Shown here: positions 60,869 to 64,000 of the stretch, one piece after another
How the letters are laid out: every line of letters starts with the position of its first letter
How positions within the stretch are numbered: the first letter of the stretch is position 1
NCBI GenBank assembly: GCA_944325445.1
Contig: CALVAG010000008.1
Span: forward strand, 52,446-116,445
Length of the DNA stretch: 64,000 nucleotides
Direction: 5' to 3'
Origin: an uncultured Bacteroidales bacterium
GTDB taxonomy: Bacteria; Bacteroidota; Bacteroidia; Bacteroidales; UBA932
Notes under the pieces: generated by a model
Databases searched by the model: none
Told to the model about the DNA's origin: nothing
Seen by the model: only the letters and a program-made list of their open reading frames with translations
Program-made: the position numbers and the translations under genes

Positions 60869-60880
60869 CGACCGGACTTT
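60842..60880 (-). terminator. Intrinsic terminator of htpG
   Basis: On the minus strand AAGTCCGG pairs with CCGGATT (apart from one mismatch) around a 17-base loop, followed by eight T. It lies 26 bp after the htpG stop and overlaps the end of the VanZ gene. Confidence 0.75.
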
Positions 60881-60905
60881 AAAACCATACAAACCAGGAA
60901 CTGCT

Positions 60906-62954
60906 CTATTTGAGAATTTCCAGACTTCTGTTGACAAAATCGTTCAGTTCCTTACCTTTCAACATATTATTTGAAAGCAATGCGAGATCTGTTATCTGTT
61001 TTATAAGGACATTGCCTGCGGCAAACTTCTCCATGACCTCTTTTCTCTGTTCCGAGAGAGCATCTATCTCCTTGTTCAGACTCTCTTTTTTATCCTTCTC
61101 CGCAGTGGAAATCTCTTCATCCTTCTTGTCCTTGGTCTTGTTTGCAAGTTCATCCAACGCGCTCTTTGCTGCAGTAAGCTTTGCATTTATCTCGTCTATC
61201 CGAGACGATGTCTGATTATGCTTTTCATCGAGAAGTTTCTTTATGAGAGGATTCTCGCAGTTAAGCACGACTGTATACGAATCGGGCATCTGTCCGTAGA
61301 AATTCAGGCCTCCGCCCAATGCCGACATGTCCCTGTACCTTCTCATGAACTCACTCTGCGTAATGAGAATCGGTGCCGCTGTAACGCCGAGATTATCTGC
61401 CTTGATATGGTAATTCGCATCTTTTGGCAGGATTGAAGTAAATGCAAACGAGAGATCTGTCTCTTCATTCTCCTGCAATTGCGGTTTCTCGCGGTTCTCC
61501 TTTTCTATAAGATTATCTATACTGTCGGCATCTACCCTTGCAAATGAAGAGTCATGAAACTTGCTCTCCAGCAGATTGACAAAATGGGCATCCAGCTGAC
61601 AGTCGAACAGAAGCACCTGATAGCCCTTATTCTTTGCGGCCTCTATATAAGAGTATTGCGCTACAGGATCCGTTGCATAAAGATAAACGAGCTTTTTGTT
61701 TTTATCTGTCTGTTCAGGTTCTATAAGTTTCTTGAAATCATCATACTTGAAGAACTTTCCATCGGTAGTCTTGAATAGGGCGAACTTAAGAGCCCTTTCA
61801 TAGAACTTTTCATCCGAGAGCATCCCGTACTCTATGAACAGTTTAAGGTTATCCCATTTTTTCTCATAGGCTTCATGCTCGTTCTTCGAAATTTCCTCCA
61901 GCCTGTCGGCAACCTTACGGGTAATATATGTAGATATTTTCTTTACATTCGAATCCTCCTGCAGATAACTTCTCGACACATTCAACGGAATATCCGGAGA
62001 ATCAATCACACCATAAAGCAATGTGAGGAAATCAGGAACTATGTTTTCTACGGAATCAGTGACAAACATCTGGTTGCAGTAGAGCTGTATCTTATTCTTG
62101 GCAATATCCATTCTGTCCTTTATCTTTGGAAAGTAAAGAATACCTGTCAGGTTAAATGGATAGTCTACATTAAGATGGATGTAAAACAGCGGATCTTCCT
62201 GCATAGGATAAAGTTTCCTGTAAAAATCCAGATACTCCTCATCCTTTATCTCCGACGGGGCTTTAGCCCAAAGAGGCGCAGTATCATTGATTATTTTATC
62301 TTTATCGGTATCAACATATTTACCATCTTTCCATTCCTGCTCCTTTCCGCATGCAATCGGGACAGGCATAAATTTGCAATACTTGTCGAGCAACTCCCGG
62401 ATTTTGGCCTTAGAGGCGAATTCCTTAGATTCATCATCTATATACAGGGTAATTGTAGTGCCTCTGTCGCTTCGCTCAACCTCTTCCATTTTATACTCCG
62501 GAGAACCGTCGCAAAGCCACTCTACACCCTTGGCCCCCTCTTTCCATGAAAGTGTTTCGATTTTTACGCTCTTCGAAACCATAAATGATGAGTAGAAACC
62601 GAGACCGAAATGACCGATTATATTGTTCAACTGATCTTTATATTTTTCAAGAAACTCGCCGGCACTCGAAAAGGCAATCTGATTGATATATTTGTCTACC
62701 TCTTCCCGTGTCATACCTATACCGCGATCCGTAATTTTTATCGTACCCGCCTTCTCATCCACATCCACATGTATGGTCAAATCTCCGAGTTCGCCTTTAA
62801 AATCTCCCTTACCTGCAACTGCTTTCATTTTCTGCGTCGCATCAACGGCATTCGCAACCAACTCCCTCAAAAATATCTCATGATTGGAGTACAAGAATTT
62901 TTTTATAACGGGGAAAATATTCTCTGTTGTAACCCCTATTTTTCCATTCGCCAT
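60906..62954 (-). CDS. htpG: Molecular chaperone HtpG (Hsp90)
   Basis: A 682-residue bacterial Hsp90. The GHKL ATPase domain is at the N terminus: ELVANAVDATQK with Glu and Asn for Mg-ATP, DRGIGMTREEVDKYI and IIGHFGLGFYSSFMV. The middle domain (LNVSRSYLQED) and the C-terminal dimerisation domain with a Lys/Glu-rich stretch (about 600-640) follow. It is somewhat longer than E. coli HtpG (624), which matches other Bacteroidetes. Monocistronic with its own terminator; the promoter was not recognised. Confidence 0.96.
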   Translation of the reverse strand: MANGKIGVTTENIFPVIKKFLYSNHEIFLRELVANAVDATQKMKAVAGKGDFKGELGDLTIHVDVDEKAGTIKITDRGIGMTREEVDKYINQIAFSSAGEFLEKYKDQLNNIIGHFGLGFYSSFMVSKSVKIETLSWKEGAKGVEWLCDGSPEYKMEEVERSDRGTTITLYIDDESKEFASKAKIRELLDKYCKFMPVPIACGKEQEWKDGKYVDTDKDKIINDTAPLWAKAPSEIKDEEYLDFYRKLYPMQEDPLFYIHLNVDYPFNLTGILYFPKIKDRMDIAKNKIQLYCNQMFVTDSVENIVPDFLTLLYGVIDSPDIPLNVSRSYLQEDSNVKKISTYITRKVADRLEEISKNEHEAYEKKWDNLKLFIEYGMLSDEKFYERALKFALFKTTDGKFFKYDDFKKLIEPEQTDKNKKLVYLYATDPVAQYSYIEAAKNKGYQVLLFDCQLDAHFVNLLESKFHDSSFARVDADSIDNLIEKENREKPQLQENEETDLSFAFTSILPKDANYHIKADNLGVTAAPILITQSEFMRRYRDMSALGGGLNFYGQMPDSYTVVLNCENPLIKKLLDEKHNQTSSRIDEINAKLTAAKSALDELANKTKDKKDEEISTAEKDKKESLNKEIDALSEQRKEVMEKFAAGNVLIKQITDLALLSNNMLKGKELNDFVNRSLEILK

Positions 62955-63095
62955 ATCAACAATATTTAATTATACATCTTCATTCAGCATCCCGACAGTT
63001 TATAACATCGGAAATCTTCCGCTCAAAGAGCAAATGATATACCATCCCGGTTTTCTGACAAAATGGCGCATTAGAAGAATGATTAATATTTTTCC

Positions 63096-63103
63096 TATCT
63101 TTG
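63096..63103 (+). promoter_or_regulatory. Promoter -7 box of the methyltransferase gene
   Basis: TATCTTTG matches TAnnTTTG, 20 bp before the ATG at 63124. TTAG at 63071-63074, 21 bp upstream, is a one-mismatch -33 element. It argues against a longer coding frame beginning at 62884. Confidence 0.6.
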
Positions 63104-63123
63104 TATCCGGTAAAGAATTGAAG

Positions 63124-63744
63124 ATGAAGGGAGATTTAAGGAGAAAAATAGCCAGGATATTCAGGCCTAAAATCTATATAAAAGGAATCGATACTCCGCT
63201 CGGGAATATGCTGGCAGCATCTACCAAAAAAGGTATTTGCATGCTATTATTCGATGAATGCAAATTACAGGGCCGAAATTTTGGAAAAAATGTAGATGTA
63301 AACAAATATAAGATCCTTAATGAGGAAAACCGTATTATCAAAAAACTGAAAAGGGAGTTAAGCGAGTATTTTGCCGGGAAAAGAAAAGAGTTCAGTGTCA
63401 AACTCGATTTGTACGGCACAGAGTTCCAGAAAAAGGTATGGAATAAGCTCAGGGAAATTCCATACGGAAATACAATAAGTTACAGGGAAGAGGCGCTTAT
63501 GTTGAACAGGCCGAAGAGTTTCAAGGCTATTGCCTACGCCAACGGTAAAAATCCTGTTTTGATACTTATTCCATGTCACAGAGTTATAAATTCAGATGGA
63601 TCATTAGGCCGTTATTCAATGGGAGACAAAAGGAAAGAAGCTATTATACGATTTGAAAATCCGGAACTTGGCGAAAAAATAATGAAAATAACCAAAGAAA
63701 ACGAAGAGCTTTTCGGTCCGCAATACAAGCTTCCGTCGATATAA
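63124..63744 (+). CDS. ogt: Methylated-DNA--protein-cysteine methyltransferase
   Basis: A 206-residue suicide repair protein that takes methyl groups from O6-methylguanine. The active cysteine is C151 in IPCHRVI; GTEFQKKVWNKLREIPYGNTISY is the helix-turn-helix part preceding it and LGRYSMGDKRKEAI follows. It lacks the Ada regulatory domain, so it is the Ogt/MGMT form. The ATG at 63124 sits behind a -7 box; a frame reaching back to 62884 would start inside htpG on the other strand. The gene is alone between htpG and the rRNA operon. Confidence 0.88.
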   Translation: MKGDLRRKIARIFRPKIYIKGIDTPLGNMLAASTKKGICMLLFDECKLQGRNFGKNVDVNKYKILNEENRIIKKLKRELSEYFAGKRKEFSVKLDLYGTEFQKKVWNKLREIPYGNTISYREEALMLNRPKSFKAIAYANGKNPVLILIPCHRVINSDGSLGRYSMGDKRKEAIIRFENPELGEKIMKITKENEELFGPQYKLPSI

Positions 63745-63930
63745 CTTCCACCCTGAATTTCCGCTGCATCCTAACCCGGAACGCCAACCTTAAATCTCCG
63801 TAATATACGGTTATTCAAAGTATTACAGAGAAACTTTTCCACTTTTGCGCTGTACAGATGCAGAATCACTGTATCTGTACCCGGCAGTAACGGCAATGGA
63901 GCGGTTCCGCCGAATTTCATTCGGCCTGAT
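63745..63930. other. Spacer between ogt and rRNA operon with small inverted repeats
   Basis: No gene is seen. Three perfect or near-perfect hairpins are present: CCGTA-ATA-TACGG (63798-63810), an 11-bp stem GTACAGATGCA / TGTATCTGTAC with one G-U pair (63852-63862 and 63870-63880), and GCCGAAT-TTC-ATTCGGC (63909-63925). None has a T-run. Confidence 0.5.
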
Positions 63931-63975
63931 AAAACAAAAGAGTGCTGTAGACAGAACTCTGTCTACAACACTCTT
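63931..63975 (-). terminator. Terminator of the rRNA operon
   Basis: On the minus strand an 18-base arm (63975-63958) pairs with 63955-63938 with a single mismatch; the top of the stem opens to a small loop. The stem is followed by TTTTGTTTT. It lies just downstream of the 5S rRNA end. Confidence 0.85.
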
Positions 63976-63982
63976 TACAAAT

Positions 63983-64000
63983 TGGCGGCTACCTACTCTC
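63983..64000 (-). rRNA. rrf: 5S ribosomal RNA, 3' end only
   Basis: Read on the minus strand the last 18 bases are GAGAGTAGGTAGCCGCCA, the conserved 3' end of bacterial 5S rRNA. The rest of the gene and, by the usual order, the 23S and 16S genes lie beyond the right edge. The adjoining terminator confirms this as the operon end. Confidence 0.85.

Overview
The window looks like chromosomal DNA of an anaerobic member of the Bacteroidota, most likely order Bacteroidales. The evidence is: promoters of the Bacteroidetes sigma type (TTTG, 19-21 bp, TAnnTTTG) in front of many transcription units; near absence of Shine-Dalgarno sequences; families typical of the group (PorT-like barrel protein, Ig-like lipoprotein, head-GIN domain protein, two-gene LysO, C69 dipeptidase); and moderate GC with frequent ATA and AGA/AGG codons. 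Lysine fermentation, butyrate-type enzymes, a flavodiiron protein, HydG and an Hdr-like redox cluster point to an amino-acid-fermenting anaerobe. Genus cannot be fixed from the sequence; a cysteate synthase homologue recalls sulfonolipid-forming Bacteroidales such as Alistipes or Odoribacter.

Layout. 1-11175 (+): nine tightly packed genes, ligA (5' end missing), flavodiiron protein, thioesterase, YihY/BrkB, hydG, relA/spoT, Ig-like lipoprotein, outer-membrane barrel, ispG. 11172-13480 (-): NfeD-type protease and a two-gene LysO lysine exporter. 13587-19591 (+): C69 dipeptidase, carA, carB, followed by a strongly folded non-coding repeat region (19591-19860). 19870-23195 (-): tyrosine phosphatase, rmuC, a barrel-like protein and a lipoprotein phosphoesterase. 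23346-28754 (+): a MarR regulator leading five heterodisulfide-reductase-like genes, the last a membrane-bound HdrD-type protein. 28826-30118 (+): cysteate synthase homologue with its own promoter and terminator.

30270-42921 (-): a 13-gene operon, in transcription order CoA-transferase A, kal, kce, kdd, kamA, kamB, kamC, kamD, kamE, CoA-transferase B, bcd, etfB, etfA. It starts from one well-formed promoter and ends at a hairpin terminator. Together these enzymes convert lysine, via beta-lysine and 3,5-diaminohexanoate, to acetoacetate and 3-aminobutyryl-CoA, then to crotonyl-CoA and butyryl-CoA, with CoA passed back to acetoacetate. Thiolase is the one missing step. Divergent to it lie mscS, crotonase (crt) and hbd, which would complete the acetyl-CoA branch of butyrate formation.

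45791-64000: housekeeping and envelope genes (acyltransferase, M28 peptidase, an SSP411/YyaL relative without its thioredoxin cysteines, queA, an HTH regulator in a palindrome-rich promoter region, pyrD, cinA, a class-C serine hydrolase, menA, M19 dipeptidase), an ECF sigma/anti-sigma-like/GIN-domain set, VanZ-like protein, htpG, a methylguanine methyltransferase, and at the right edge the 3' end of a 5S rRNA with its terminator, the tail of an rRNA operon on the minus strand. No CRISPR array, insertion sequence, prophage or tRNA was seen.
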